DNA of 64,000 nucleotides from Anoplopoma fimbria (GCF_027596085.1 NC_072456.1:25167261-25231260); one strand, 5' to 3'; shown: positions 49,617-61,609, numbered from the stretch's first letter. Notes: generated by a model not told the origin, from the letters alone. A program made the numbers and translations.

Positions 49617-50041
49617 TGTGTAGCTCAGTGTGTGTTTGTGGTGTGTCTGTGTTTGTGGTGTCTGTGTGTAGCTCAGTGTGTGTTTGTGGTGTCTGTGTGG
49701 AGCTCAGTGTGTGTTTGTGGTGTCTGTGTGGAGCTCAGTGTGTGTTTGTGGTGTCTGTGTGTAGCTCAGTGTGTGTTTGTGGTGTCTGTGTGGAGCTCAG
49801 TGTGTGTTTGTGGTGTCTGTGTGGAGCTCAGTGTGTGTTTGTGGTGTCTGTGTGGAGCTCAGTGTGTGTTTGTGGTGTCTGTGTGTAGCTCAGTGTGTGT
49901 TTGTGGTGTCTGTGTGGAGCTCAGTGTGTGTTTGTGGTGTCTGTGTGTAGCTCAGTGTGTGTTTGTGGTGTCTGTGTGTAGCTCAGTGTGTCTGTGTGTA
50001 GCTCAGTGTGTGTTTGTGGTGTCTGTGTGGAGCTCAGTGTG
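49617..50041. repeat. 31-bp minisatellite, about 14 units
   Basis: AGCTCAG anchors at mostly 31-bp spacing, unit AGCTCAGTGTGTG plus TTTGTGGTGTCTGTGTG. The base before AGCTC alternates T or G between units. One early unit is expanded and one late unit is shortened to about 21 bp. Because 31 is not a multiple of three, frames rotate, giving Cys/Val/Trp-rich artefact frames. Confidence 0.96.
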
Positions 50042-50699
50042 TGCGGTTTGTCTATTTGAATGACAGGCAGGGGTGCGTTAATCCCGTCGCCTTAGCTTGT
50101 CACCGCAGTCAGCTCACATAAACAAGGAGGAGGGAGACACAAAGTAAAAGCACAACACAGATAGTGACAAACACACAAAAGTAAGTCCGACCCGTCTCTT
50201 CCAGCCGGGATAATTAATCATCAGAATGTCTCTCTCTACACACAGCGTTTTGTTTCATGAGCTTCGGCGTCACACTGCAGAGTCCTGCTGCTACAGCGCC
50301 TCGCTTTCACTGTCACACACCGGCAGAGGAGCACCACTTCTCTGTGGGGCGGAGCTATGAGACGGCCCTCAGTCTCAGCGTGGCGTCTCTGTCTTAACTG
50401 TGACAGTATGGGGAGAGGGGGAGAGGGGGAGGAGAATGGGTAATAGAGACAGACACAGAGAGAGAGAGAGAGAGACCACAGTACGTGGCACCAGAGGTAA
50501 TTAGCAGAGTAGCTGTTTGAGGGGGTGGTTGGGGGGGCTATAGCCGTGACACTGCAGGAAGGAGCTGGGGGAATAATTAGCCGGTAACACCCGTCAAGCT
50601 TTCACAGAGAGGGGATGTGTTATTCTACTTCTGCTCTCCGCTGAGGAACGCCAGACCTCCACACTCGGCCCAACACCTACCGGCCTATGGCCTGCAAAT

Positions 50700-50701
<2 letters not shown>
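50042..50701. other. non-coding with G-rich patch
   Basis: 50409-50430 has GGGG/GGGGG runs split by AGA (quadruplex-prone), followed by GA repeats 50459-50475. No gene recognised. Confidence 0.5.

Positions 50702-50792
<91 letters not shown>
50702..50792. repeat. (TG)45 microsatellite
   Basis: Uninterrupted TG run of 91 bp. Confidence 0.98.
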
Positions 50793-50793
<1 letters not shown>

Positions 50794-50910
50794 ATGTATC
50801 TGCTCAACTGGCCATATTTAGAGCATGTTAATTGGGTATTGATTGTGGTGCACTCAGTAATGATGTATGACAGTTTCAGGTGAGTCTGTCAGTGTGCGGA
50901 GTGCATGCAT

Positions 50911-50913
<3 letters not shown>

Positions 50914-50992
<79 letters not shown>

Positions 50993-50994
50993 GT
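50914..50994. repeat. (TG)n microsatellite
   Basis: 81-bp TG run with one GCG near its end; same orientation as its neighbour. Confidence 0.98.
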
Positions 50995-51479
50995 TCCTCT
51001 TATCAATAAGCACGCACCATTTTTCCAATCAGACCTCCTCAGTGGAAAACCTTCTTTCTTTTCTCCCTGTAACTCGGTCAATGCGCCCCATCATAACCAG
51101 CCACACCACCGTTACGAATAACATTTTGACACAACAAAGCCGACTTTTGGCTAATGACATTTGGCCTCTGTGCCCGAATAGATTTAAAACAGCAGCATAG
51201 TCTTTAATTTAGTCCTTTTATTTGGTTATGTCTGGATTAAAATGGGGTTTTAAAAACATCTGTATTTTTAGCTTGTAGCTGTGGATTGCTGCTTTCACTG
51301 GACCAATAGAATAAACTGAACAGAACAGAGGTGATGTGGGAGTCCTTACAGGAAAATGAATTTATTAGATAGTTAAAAAACAGTGATGTAATTAATTAGA
51401 CCCACTTTATAGACATTAAGGAATTCAATTTGAATTCAGAGATTCTTATTAGTGCTTAAGTATCCAGTGTTCATTTGGG
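50995..51479. other. non-coding stretch
   Basis: AT-rich; nothing recognised. Confidence 0.5.
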
Positions 51480-51925
51480 CAGTTATTTCAGATTTTGTCT
51501 TTATTGTTTTAGGCTCATTCATTTTAGTCCTGTTATAGTTGCAGAAACTATAACAGGACTCATTACAATGAAGTTATTTTTAGTCATTACTTTAAAATGT
51601 TTAGTCTCTCAGTTAAGTCTTTTTTCATGAGTGTATTTGAGTATTTCAGTCAATCTAGTCGAGCAATAACGAGGATTTTGTCATTTTAGTCAAATTTATT
51701 TCACATCACATCTTCATCATTATCTGATGAAAAACACACGTTGGATGATTAGGAACGCAGCTTTGTAGGGATGGGCATTCCAAGGAGAAAGTACTGTTTG
51801 ATCATCCTTCGAAGATCTATTTTGCATGTTTGATATCTTCACAGTTGGTGTTGACAGACGTTGGTGCCTTCTCATCGTCTTGTCTTAGTCATGGAAATAA
51901 AGGTCGTTGACGAACATCATTAGTG
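51480..51925. mobile_element. TTTTAGTC-rich dispersed repeat (unclassified)
   Basis: Recurring TTTAGTC words (near 51523, 51578, 51600 and 51681) and an ending TTAGTCATGG, AAAGGTCGTTGACGAACAT recall a dispersed fish repeat rich in this motif. Boundaries are approximate. It contains the hairpin at 51526-51560. Confidence 0.4.
51526..51560. repeat. perfect 15-bp stem / 5-nt loop hairpin
   Basis: AGTCCTGTTATAGTT (51526-51540), loop GCAGA, then the exact reverse complement (51546-51560). Flanking TTCATT and AATGAA add a weaker outer stem. Confidence 0.9.
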
Positions 51926-52427
51926 TTAAAAAGATTGTTTTATATACTTATTTTATAGTGATATTGTGGAATTTTGTATTGGTCCTTCAGTCATTGTCAA
52001 TATACAATATAGTACAGTGACATACTGACCTTCTAGGACTATATTCTCCTCCGTATGGGGAATTGTATTGTTTTAAATTAAATTTAAACATGTACATTTA
52101 GCAGATATCATGACATTTTTACAGTTGTAATAACAGTTTGCATTGCGGCCCTTTGTGTACAGTTGGATTGATGTTCCTCTACAGTCACTCTGCAGTGCAG
52201 GGACTCGTCCACAAAGACCCAAACGTACAGCAGCAAACCCAGTTACAGAAGCCATCGTCATCCGTCTCCATCTATCTGCTGCTGCAGCGGTAACCTGGTT
52301 ATGGTGCAGCCGACCACGGCCATGTCGTGTCCCCAGTGTCCCATCGCCCGCCTCAGAGACACTCTCTGTCTCTTCAAAAAACACTTTCCTTTCTTTCCTT
52401 TTTCCCGGAGCTGCTGGAGTTATCGGA
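51926..52427. other. non-coding stretch
   Basis: Start of a 144-codon plus frame (52143-52577) that has no recognisable domain and ends inside the next MITE; not called as a gene. Confidence 0.45.
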
Positions 52428-52431
52428 TTAA

Positions 52432-52650
52432 AGGAATACATCGGCCACAAAATGACCATTTGTGTGTCAGTTACTCACCCTGTGTTACCTTCTGGAAGAA
52501 AACTGTTTTTCTCGCATGCCTCCAGGGTGAACAGGGAATCCAAAAGAAAAAAGACAATTCTTGATAAATTGAATTGAAATTGGGGCCAACTACTTTGTGT
52601 GGGCATGCAAGAAGAAGGATTTTACAAGGATGAATGGTGCAAGTATACCT
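52432..52650. mobile_element. 219-bp TTAA-flanked MITE
   Basis: TTAA at 52428-52431 and 52651-52654 bracket a segment with short inverted ends AGGAATACA and (reverse complement) AGGTATACT. The internal phrase ACAAAATGACCATTTGTGTG is one I remember from a common teleost repeat. TTAA duplication suggests a piggyBac- or Kolobok-type parent. No transposase. Confidence 0.55.
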
Positions 52651-52654
52651 TTAA

Positions 52655-54454
52655 GACCTTTGTCTTTATAAAATGCAAAATGACAACGATCTAAATTCCT
52701 GTTTGATTTCCGATTCGTCCCTCTGTTAGAAAAACATAATTTGGAAATAATTGAAAAATATGAAAAAGGTCGCTAGTATGAGAAATACTTTAAAAGTCAT
52801 TACTGATGTTGTGTTTTAAAAGAGCTTTGCTTTCATATTTTTGAAGTTGAAAGTCATTTGTGTGTTTGAGGTAAATGTCCCGGCACCCAGTATTTGGCGT
52901 CCTTCTTCAAACAGTGTGTCTGGTGCACATTCTCGTTGACTCACATTGGGTCTTCTCTTCACTTTTTGGACAAGCTAGCTAAACAGTGACTTATTTATGA
53001 ACTTAATCTCTGCCTTAACCCAGAGATTAAACCTACAGGACACCTTACGTCTTAATTTTTAACGTCAAACAGGAATTATTTTTTTACATATTTGTGATAA
53101 TCAATCTACGAAAATATACTTTTTGCTCCTTTAAACGTTACTGCTCACACACGGCTGCAACTGTGACGAGACTTCCCAGCAGTTTTGCAAATGACTTTAA
53201 CCCAACAGCTGATACATTTTTAAATTGACCATCGTAATGTTCAACTGCAAAATAAAGATCCAGGATAGATCCATAAAACAAAACGAGCAAAGATTACCGT
53301 TACTGTCCGATCTCATTGTGATTTTAATAATCCCACTCACACATAACTTAACTCTCATAAACTCACGAGCTGATTGTTAATTTCACAGCTAACAATAGGG
53401 TGCAATTCATTTTTAAATGCGTTGACAAACAGACGTTATGGTTATATAATTTAACGTTAGGGTAAACCACGTTAACGTGAACAATAGACTTGGGTGACTT
53501 GATTCTTTAGAAGTACTCTGCACGTTAGCTAGCCAGTAAATTCCATCCAATGTTTTCATGGCACATGATATAGGGGTCATGCTATGACTTTATAACATTA
53601 GCATGGCTAAAAAATGCAGTAAAGTAAAATTAGTAACCTACATTATTTGTACCAAACTAACGTAACTCATGAACATGCACAGGGCTGAAACAGGCAAGGA
53701 CATTGCCCCAGCATGCACTGGGACATCCTGCAAAACCACGCACATCCGGGTGAAATATCAAGTTTTCCATGGACTCACACTTTGCAGTCAGTCTGCTCTC
53801 TCAACTTAACCTGCACACAGTGCAGTTAGGTGGAATATTTTCCCTATTCTATTCATCTATCATACTGTGCATTTATTTACTGTTTGTTACGGTAACTTTA
53901 TACTCTTGAGTCGTATATAAACTCTGCGTATCTGCTCTGTTTGTTTAATGACGCCAAGGTTGGAAGGAAAAACATGGACCCATGTCCTTAAAAACACTTA
54001 GAGGAACCCACATCACCCATCACATGACCTTGTCAACCAATCACAGGTGTATTAGAAGGTTGTTTATGAGGCTCTGCAAGTTTCCAAAACTCCACTACCG
54101 TGTGGGGATTGATGGCGCTTGCTTCCTTCTCACATTGCAAACCTCACATTTTGCCCGCGCGCCACATTTCTATTTTTCTTTGCAGCACACTGTCACTATG
54201 AAGAGCCAAGCTTTGTCACATCCAATCCACCCTCCTCCTCCCTTTTCCTCCGTCTCATTCCCCGCCTGTATTGTGGATAAGTGCCTCTCCATTTCGCCAT
54301 CCAGCAAAGTCATGAATGGACTCCATGGTGTGTTGGCTCCGCAAGAAAACCTGTCAAGTTTGTGTCCACTGTGAGTCCCAGTTTTTTATACTGTGCCAAA
54401 GCATTCAGCAGCTGCTCTCTTTCTCCCCCTTACTCTCCCTAGGAGTGGGTGAGG
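52655..54454. other. long non-coding stretch
   Basis: AT-rich to about 53950 with several AACGTTA words near 53430-53480. The 130-codon plus frame at 53982-54374 matches nothing I know. No gene called. Confidence 0.5.
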
Positions 54455-54459
54455 GTGTG

Positions 54460-54512
<53 letters not shown>
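54455..54512. repeat. (GT)n microsatellite
   Basis: 58-bp GT run with one GC interruption. Confidence 0.98.
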
Positions 54513-54515
<3 letters not shown>

Positions 54516-54628
54516 TGTATTTCCGCGCCCTAAGCACTCTCTACCTGGAGATTACCCTTCGTTTTGCTGTGAGCCACTGGAGCTGCTGACACAGCAACTT
54601 CCTGCAGAGGAACTTTGCATATGTATTG

Positions 54629-54632
<4 letters not shown>

Positions 54633-54705
<73 letters not shown>
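54633..54705. repeat. (TG)36 microsatellite
   Basis: Uninterrupted TG run of 73 bp. Confidence 0.98.
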
Positions 54706-54709
<4 letters not shown>

Positions 54710-54890
54710 GTATCTCTCCTATTCCCTCCACAGTGCATTGTAAGCTACTGTATATTGTAGATGAGCTCGCCTTTGATACCGTCACACCTCTTCATTTCAT
54801 TTCATTCATTACTCTCCACGTTCACACCAGAGATTCGTATTTACTTTGCAGCTTACTTTAGATCCGTTAAGGTTGTTCACAAGTCCTTCA

Positions 54891-54892
<2 letters not shown>

Positions 54893-54957
<65 letters not shown>
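54893..54957. repeat. (GT)32 microsatellite
   Basis: Uninterrupted GT run of 65 bp. Confidence 0.98.
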
Positions 54958-54958
<1 letters not shown>

Positions 54959-55054
54959 TTTTTGTATGGATGACGCTAGGGGACTGGTTTTATTCCCTGC
55001 GCTCTGAGACAGCAGTCAAACGGGTCATAAATATACAGTAGCATCTGTTTGAGG

Positions 55055-55056
<2 letters not shown>

Positions 55057-55092
<36 letters not shown>
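55057..55092. repeat. (CA)18 microsatellite
   Basis: Uninterrupted CA run, opposite in orientation to the preceding three tracts. Confidence 0.97.
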
Positions 55093-55094
<2 letters not shown>

Positions 55095-55373
55095 TACATT
55101 ACACTGCCCCGGCAACCGGAAGGGCGTTGGCTTTTTTTCCCCCTGACAACACTGACACCTCCCAGTAGGGGCCCGCATCGTTATGGCAACTGGGACAGTT
55201 GGATTTGCATATTCATGAATACTAATGAATGTGCAGGAATGGAAATTAAATGTTAAAACTCGTTTCTATTTTTTTTTTTTCTGGGGCCATATGGTGGACA
55301 GTGCACAGGGAGGGATCTGAGTTCACTTTGAATTTGTTTATGAATGTTGTTAGAGGAAGGATGAAGGGAAGGG
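55093..55373. other. candidate conserved regulatory block
   Basis: Repeat-free sequence with an RFX half-site-like GTTATGGCAAC (55180-55190), an exact octamer ATTTGCAT (55203-55210) and the palindrome ATTCATGAAT directly after it. Suggestive of an enhancer; unproven. Confidence 0.3.
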
Positions 55374-55420
55374 AAGGAGGCGGAGGAGGAGGAGGAGGAG
55401 GAGGAGGAGGAGGAGGAGGG
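55374..55420. repeat. (GGA)n trinucleotide microsatellite
   Basis: About 13 GGA units from 55382, with a preceding degenerate unit. The poly-Gly frame is an artefact. Confidence 0.97.
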
Positions 55421-55897
55421 CGTTTACTGGATGCTGAGTGTTTGTGTTTGGGTCGGCCGATGATGGTTAAGGGACCGGACCGTCGGGAGTCTGATGATGG
55501 GGTCAGAGCGCGGTGCTTCTGAGAAGTTTAGTTTTTCTGCTGGTTGTTGACGTCAGAAACACTGAAAAACAAGAGTTGATAAAAATGTGGAGTTTTAGCA
55601 TCGATACCAAAAGCCTGGACCTCTAAATTGATCTCATCCGGTTCCCTGAGGGGCCACGTTCTTAGTGTTGTTTTTTCCTTCTTGCGCTCACTTCATATTG
55701 TAACTTCTCATATTTTTGTTCTTAAAAAAAAAAATTCAGAGGGAGAAACTATTGAATTATGAAAGCAAACTGCAGGATGAGTCACACCGAGGAGATGCTG
55801 CTTATGATATCTGGAAAGTCTCTATGTTGTGGCTGAGGAAAGCGGCGAAGAGGTCATAGGTCAAACATTTTAATAAGTAGCAAAATCTTGATTACAC
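55421..55897. other. non-coding stretch
   Basis: A-run near 55725-55734; nothing recognised. Confidence 0.5.
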
Positions 55898-56374
55898 CAG
55901 GCAGCAACCTCCAGTTCTGAAAAGTGAAGCCAATGCAGAAGTGCCTTAAACCTGCATTCTCTCTACTGTCCATCAGGGGGCGACTCCTCTGGTTGTATAG
56001 AAGTCTATGAGAAAATGACTCTACTTCTCTCTTGATTTATTCCCTCAGTAAACATTGTAAACATGAGTTTATGGTCTCAATCTCTAGTTTCAAGTCTTCT
56101 TCAATACAGCATGATGTTCATTTAGTAAATGATGCTCCATTTAGAGTCAAACAGACCATAAAGCAGGGGATGCTTTAGGGCGGGGCTACTTTGTTATTGA
56201 CAGGTCTCTACCAGAGACGTATACGCCATCTCTATGTCACTCCTCAGCAGTCCAAATATGGTCACTTCTGTTCACTGGTTGCAAAAATCCAAGATGGTGG
56301 CTGATCGGGCCAAACTCATGCAAACCAATGGGTGATGTCACGCTGACCACGCCCACTGCTTATATTCAGTCTAC
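55898..56374 (-). mobile_element. unclassified interspersed repeat, copy C
   Basis: Minus-strand, near full-length homologue of copy A. 55966-56190 is identical to 11919-12143 of copy A over all 225 positions by direct reading, whereas the outer parts differ. It ends at the repeat's start motif (ATATTCAGTCTACGG on the plus strand). No clear target duplication. Confidence 0.86.
55970..55984 (+). promoter_or_regulatory. CTCF-like motif in repeat copy C
   Basis: CCATCAGGGGGCGAC, the same variant as in copy A. Occupancy is inference. Confidence 0.35.
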
Positions 56375-56659
56375 GGCGTACAGTGAAATAAGCTCAGTGG
56401 TTATAAAAAGTAAAGCAGTCTTTCTCTCTAACCTTTTTGAATCCATCTGAAGAGCCTCTTCATTTGATCCCCTCTTGTGTTTCATCTCTGTACTCTGAAC
56501 TGTGCTAACAATCCTTCTCCATCCTCCTCACTCTCCTCTTGTCACACTGTAACCTCTTCCCTCCCTCCACCACCCTCCACCCTCCACCCTCCACCAAACC
56601 GACTCATCGGTGGCCTGAAGCCGACTGCTGCTTTAAAAGAAAAGCCATTTATTTCATAT

Positions 56660-56662
<3 letters not shown>

Positions 56663-56720
<58 letters not shown>
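56663..56720. repeat. (AC)29 microsatellite
   Basis: Uninterrupted AC run of 58 bp. Confidence 0.98.
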
Positions 56721-56722
<2 letters not shown>

Positions 56723-56859
56723 AATAATTGCAAAATGTTGTCACCTCCACTAAAATTATAATTGCCACCTTTCGAAACTTAACAGAATAGATGAAAGTAC
56801 TCCCGCAAGCTTTCAACTCCTTTAGTGCACGACACACCATGCCACACCCACCACACCCA

Positions 56860-56862
<3 letters not shown>

Positions 56863-56951
<89 letters not shown>
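56863..56951. repeat. (AC)44 microsatellite
   Basis: Uninterrupted AC run of 89 bp, preceded by degenerate CCACACCC units. Confidence 0.98.
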
Positions 56952-56953
<2 letters not shown>

Positions 56954-58798
56954 GCAGGGAGTAAAGGGAGAGGGGTCCCTAGAGATTGTTGCTCCTCAAG
57001 CAGGAGAACAACTGTTCCAGCTCATCAGCCTTTCTCCCAGCTCTGCACCATCACAGAGGGAGGAATACAGGTTAAATTGTGTGAAATCACCGTGACAGCA
57101 CATGCAAATTCACCACAGCCCTCCCACAATGCAGCCTGTCAATCCTCCGTCTGTAAAGGCGTGTTTAGGTGCCCTCGTCAAAATGAACCTTTTTTCCCTC
57201 TCGGTGCCATCAGGACAGTAAAGCAGCTTCACCTGCATATGTATGTATGAGATGTAATCTGCATTGTTTATGCAAAAGCCTGTTTTCTGAACACAACATA
57301 TACATCCTCAAGAGGATGAAAAAAATAAATTATACTCTTCTAGTGTGTATGTGTGTGTGTGAACGTCTTTATGTTCATACTTACAGCATGTTCAGGATTA
57401 CTTGGAATACCGAAGCCTGTTTCCTGAGAGGAATTTTCTTCATTTCTGGCAGAAACTACATGTTGTCCTCTCTTAACTGCTTATGTCTTACCTCCCTGAG
57501 TTCTAATCTCTACTTGTAGTTGTCTAATCAGATGTATTTACAGATGCACACTGGGCTCTCTGCCTTCTATCTTTCTCTACATACAGTAATCTCCTTATGT
57601 TCCTCCACGTTTCCTATTTGTTGACTAGCTCTCCGTGGGGATTTACGCTTTGCAGAGCTCAACACTTACTTTTTAAAGAAACTGAACATTGTTTTGCCAT
57701 TTTTGGTCACCTTATACTTTAAGTATTTAGGATACTATGCAGTTATACTGCAGCTAAATGATGAAAATGTGAAATGATGCACATGCTTTGGAGTAGTATT
57801 TCCTGTCCAGCTCAAAGATTCCGGGATATTTCGCCTCCCAAGTCTTCACAAATTTCCTTTTCGTCTTTTGTTCAACTTGATCTGGTTCTTTGATCAATTT
57901 CCACAATCGCTCGTGATGTTGATTCGTTAGTTTAACTTTTCATTTCACAGTCCAAAAACGTGATTTGCTTCGTCATCGTCTCTAAACCAGAGTTAATGCA
58001 CCAACACATGTGCAGCGTTGTCACATGCAGGGTTTTCTGTACCCGTTCTGACTGTAACAGCAATATTTAATTATTACTAATGCAAGAACTATAAAAAAAA
58101 ATGTTAATTTATATGTCAAACAGTTGCTGGCAACCAAAGGCCAAGAATTAGTTGTCAATTTCTCCAAATGGGTTGCAATTGGCAACCCCATACTGTCTAG
58201 TCCGGGTTAGTCCATTTTGCCTGATCTTCTTTCATCTAGCTATATACATCTGTGATTAATACAAAATACGTGTCTTTATTTGTCATCTATTGGCCTCCTT
58301 GACATTTTTGAAAAGAGGTCAGTCAGACTTTCAGACTGTGGACTGAAGTTAAGTTCCCCGTTGTATATCCGCACAGTATCCACTGTATCGACTTTATCGA
58401 CTTCATCCACTGCAGTCAGACGGAAAGAAGCCGGATAAAGGAAGTGACTGTGCGTCGGTGTTGTAGAATCGGAGCCTCCAGGATTAACGCCGCTCCCCAC
58501 GGACAGGAAACATCAGACAGAGCGGAGGAAGCTCGGACTGCAGCCGAGTGCAATGTTACACCTATTATCACACAATGTCCCAGAGTGCAGCGGGAGTCAC
58601 AGCTAGTCGCTGCACACGGGGGCCACACTGTCTCACATGAGGCGCACACAGGAACAAAGTGCAGAAGAAGAAAACCAGCACAAAGACACCTATTCTCACG
58701 CATCTTGCTTCGTGGAATTATTTTGAAGAATATCTTGTGTCGTATTGAATATTAGATCCGACTATATCTTTTACAAGGCCGAACTCTCTTAGTTCTTT

Positions 58799-58801
<3 letters not shown>
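56952..58801. other. long non-coding stretch
   Basis: 57040-57190 is repeat-free with an exact octamer ATGCAAAT (57112-57119), perhaps regulatory. The 103-codon plus frame 58444-58755 and its minus counterpart (95 codons) are GC-richer than their surroundings but show no known domain. No gene called. Confidence 0.45.
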
Positions 58802-58849
<48 letters not shown>

Positions 58850-58863
58850 TGTGTGTGTGTGTG
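58802..58863. repeat. (TG)n microsatellite
   Basis: 62-bp TG run with one GA interruption near 58847. Confidence 0.97.
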
Positions 58864-59655
58864 ACTCGTGTCCCCAGCCTCCTTTATTCGCCTGTTTGGT
58901 GTTTGTTGTCACAAGCCCAATTTGCATGTTGATATCAGCTCATTATGATCTTTAACTGACTTGATGAATGTAGATTATGCATCTCGGCACTCTTGCCGCA
59001 GTGGGTGCACATGTACATACACATGCGTACGGGCACACACGCATGCACACACAAACACGTGCACCGGGACTTTAAATGAATATGTATGTCCTGCAGAGGG
59101 ACTCAGAATGAAAAAGACGAATAGTGGTGTTGTTCTACACGCCGTCTCTTCCAGAACAGCAGAATGAAGAAGCACAGCGGAGCAAGAGAGGGGGAAAAGA
59201 TTGCAGAAAAGAAGAGGAAGAAGGGTCATCTGTTCTCGGTAGCGTTATTCACCATACATCACGTCTTTCCTTCCTGCTTTCTACTTCCTCACCTGCTCCC
59301 AGTGGGACATGCCAGCTTCTTTTCTTTCTATTTCTTTCTTCTCATGTATATCAGCAGGGATAACAAGCCGCCGTGATGAAACCAAACAGCAGCAGAGGGA
59401 AAGATGTCGGGTTTCCCCAAAAGAGAAATGACCAAGAAAGAAAAAAGCTAAATGGCTCCCACCAATTACAACAAACTTGTTGCAGTGCGAGTCTCCTTTT
59501 AATGGCTCACAGTAATTAGAGCAGATCCCACTTTTGAACTTCCTGTCTCCCTCTTACCGCTCGCTCTCCTCGCCCAATCGCTTCTTCATCTCTGTGTAGA
59601 TGAAGTGATAAAAAGCCGAGAGCAGACAGAGAGCGAGGGATGTCTGGATTTAGAT

Positions 59656-59657
<2 letters not shown>
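58864..59657. other. non-coding; candidate regulatory sequence
   Basis: Contains ATTTGCAT near 58920 and the homeodomain-like direct repeat at 59451-59520. CA/CG alternation near 59030-59060. No gene recognised. Confidence 0.4.
59451..59520. repeat. 20-bp direct repeat carrying AATTA cores, 50 bp apart
   Basis: AATGGCTCCCACCAATTACA (59451-59470) and AATGGCTCACAGTAATTAGA (59501-59520) agree at 16 of 20 positions and start exactly 50 bp apart. Each ends in a homeodomain-type CAATTA or TAATTA core. Confidence 0.7.

Positions 59658-59685
<28 letters not shown>
59658..59685. repeat. poly-T run (28 T)
   Basis: Uninterrupted T28. No retroelement body is recognisable directly next to it. Confidence 0.95.
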
Positions 59686-59686
<1 letters not shown>

Positions 59687-59910
59687 GGGGCCGCCGGTGC
59701 TCTGTTACCAAGCAACAAGCAGGGAAAAAGTCCTGAGTCACTTGGTTTTCTGCGGTGAAAGCGGCTGATCTCGGCGAGGTCGGGGTGAAAGGTCAACGCA
59801 GCCCTCCTTCCAAGAGAATATTGACTTAAAGCAAATAATGCAGCTGCAGAAGAGTCTCAGGAAACACTGGAAATGTTGGAGTTTGATGCCATTTGTGAGG
59901 AGATGGGAGG

Positions 59911-59927
59911 GTGTGTGTGTGTGTGTG

Positions 59928-60002
<75 letters not shown>
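59911..60002. repeat. (GT)n microsatellite
   Basis: 92-bp GT run with one TTA interruption near 59929. Confidence 0.98.
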
Positions 60003-60006
<4 letters not shown>

Positions 60007-61569
60007 ATGCTTTTATACATGTTCTGTATGCAGTATGTGCCTGAAGCTTGTTTATGTCCTTGGTGGCTATTTTGTTGTTGTGCATGGATGCCCAACATGC
60101 ATGTGTATGTTTTTTGGTGTGCGTCTATAGTTGAGGTGACCGAGTTAACCCCGCAGTGTGCAAATCTGAATTATTCATAGTGTGAAAGCCCACGAGACCC
60201 GTCTATCCTCAGTGTTACAAACGACTGCCTCCCGAACGCAGACGTCACGCTTCAGCATCTGGACGGCGAGGGTGGATGGTGTTATGTTTATTTTATGTTC
60301 CTTACAAGAGTATAAGCTCCCACATATTATGAACCGGGATGTAAATTATAGTGCCACTGCTGGGTGGATAACAAAACAGACACAAATAAAACCACGACAC
60401 GTTATTGCTGGATCAAGAATGTTTTGGAATGGGAAGGTGGAAATCCTGCAGAAGGGGATAGATGCAGAATAAGACTTAAGGGGTGCTTTTCAATATACTA
60501 AATCTCTCCTCTCTTGACCCGGAAATCATGCCATCATGGAGGATCTTCCAAATCCTTAAAATGCACCTCGAGGCGTGACACACAGCTGGAATAATATCAA
60601 ACCACTGCAGGACTATTCAAGTTGTAGTTATTTAAGATGATCAAACTTTCTGACCTTCACAGTTTGTAATGACTGCTTTAATCGTAACATGATGTTTATA
60701 AGTTCAAACAGCTGCTGACGACACATTTTTACACCAATAACAACATTCTCTTGCATTCAGCAGTCATTTTCTGTCCTTCATGTTGTCATGTAGACAGACA
60801 GGAATGTGCTGGTGTATATAATATATCACTCAACCATATATGTGCACATATATAGGTATTTCTAAATTTGCATAGTGCTTTCCATCCAAACATTTGCAGT
60901 GCTCTACACAATAACACATATAAAGGCTTTATATATATAATGATCTTACTTTTTATTTAAATACATAACTTTTAAATTTAAAGCAGTGCTCACTTAAATG
61001 ATTATGTTATTTGTAAATCTGTAAATAAGTAAAGTTTAAAAAGGCAGAAATGGCCAAATGTCTGTTTATGTCCTTAGTGGCCATTTAGAAGAATACAATG
61101 CAAATGCAAACATAAGATGTCAATCCGTAGTCCAGTGAGATGTAACAAAAAGAAAATTCTAATTGAGTTAACATTAAGTGTTTTAACTAGATATTATTAT
61201 TAGAAATATGATCAGACATACTATAGACTCATAGCGAGCCATTGAAAAACAGGCCTTGGACCGTAATTGTGCCACCAAAGATTTAAGAGTCAATGAATAT
61301 ATTCTATCTTTTTATTTTTGAATGATAAGACGGATGCTCATGTGATGGTGCATCAAACTAAATCCCATTAGCCTTGCATGTCACATCAAAAGCAGAAGAC
61401 GTGACATGTTGCATTGTCTCGTCCGTATTAGATGGAGAGTCGTCAACGTTACCCTCAGTGAGACTTGAACACGCATTCACTCGTCCTGTGATCGGGACTA
61501 TTAATCAGCGGGCAAAGCAGACAGACAGTGGGCGTACGGTGACTCAGCTCCTTCCTCTCATTGTGTCTC

Positions 61570-61571
<2 letters not shown>
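60003..61571. other. long non-coding stretch
   Basis: AT-rich from 60600 to 61330 with TATATA patches. The 96-codon plus frame 60182-60472 has no recognisable domain. Confidence 0.5.

Positions 61572-61605
<34 letters not shown>
61572..61605. repeat. (GT)17 microsatellite
   Basis: Uninterrupted GT run followed by GGGTGTGTGGGT. Confidence 0.97.

Positions 61606-61609
<4 letters not shown>

Noticed and set aside
49616..50063. Cys/Val/Trp-rich frames of 90-143 codons
   Set aside because: Produced by the 31-bp minisatellite rotating through all frames.
52143..52577. 144-codon plus-strand frame
   Set aside because: No recognisable domain, and its second half lies in a TTAA-flanked MITE.
58416..58755. 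Overlapping 103- and 95-codon frames on opposite strands
   Set aside because: GC-richer than the surroundings but no domain, and both strands being open suggests composition rather than coding.
59658..59685. T28 run as the poly(A) end of a minus-strand retroelement
   Set aside because: No LINE or SINE body or target duplication recognisable next to it.
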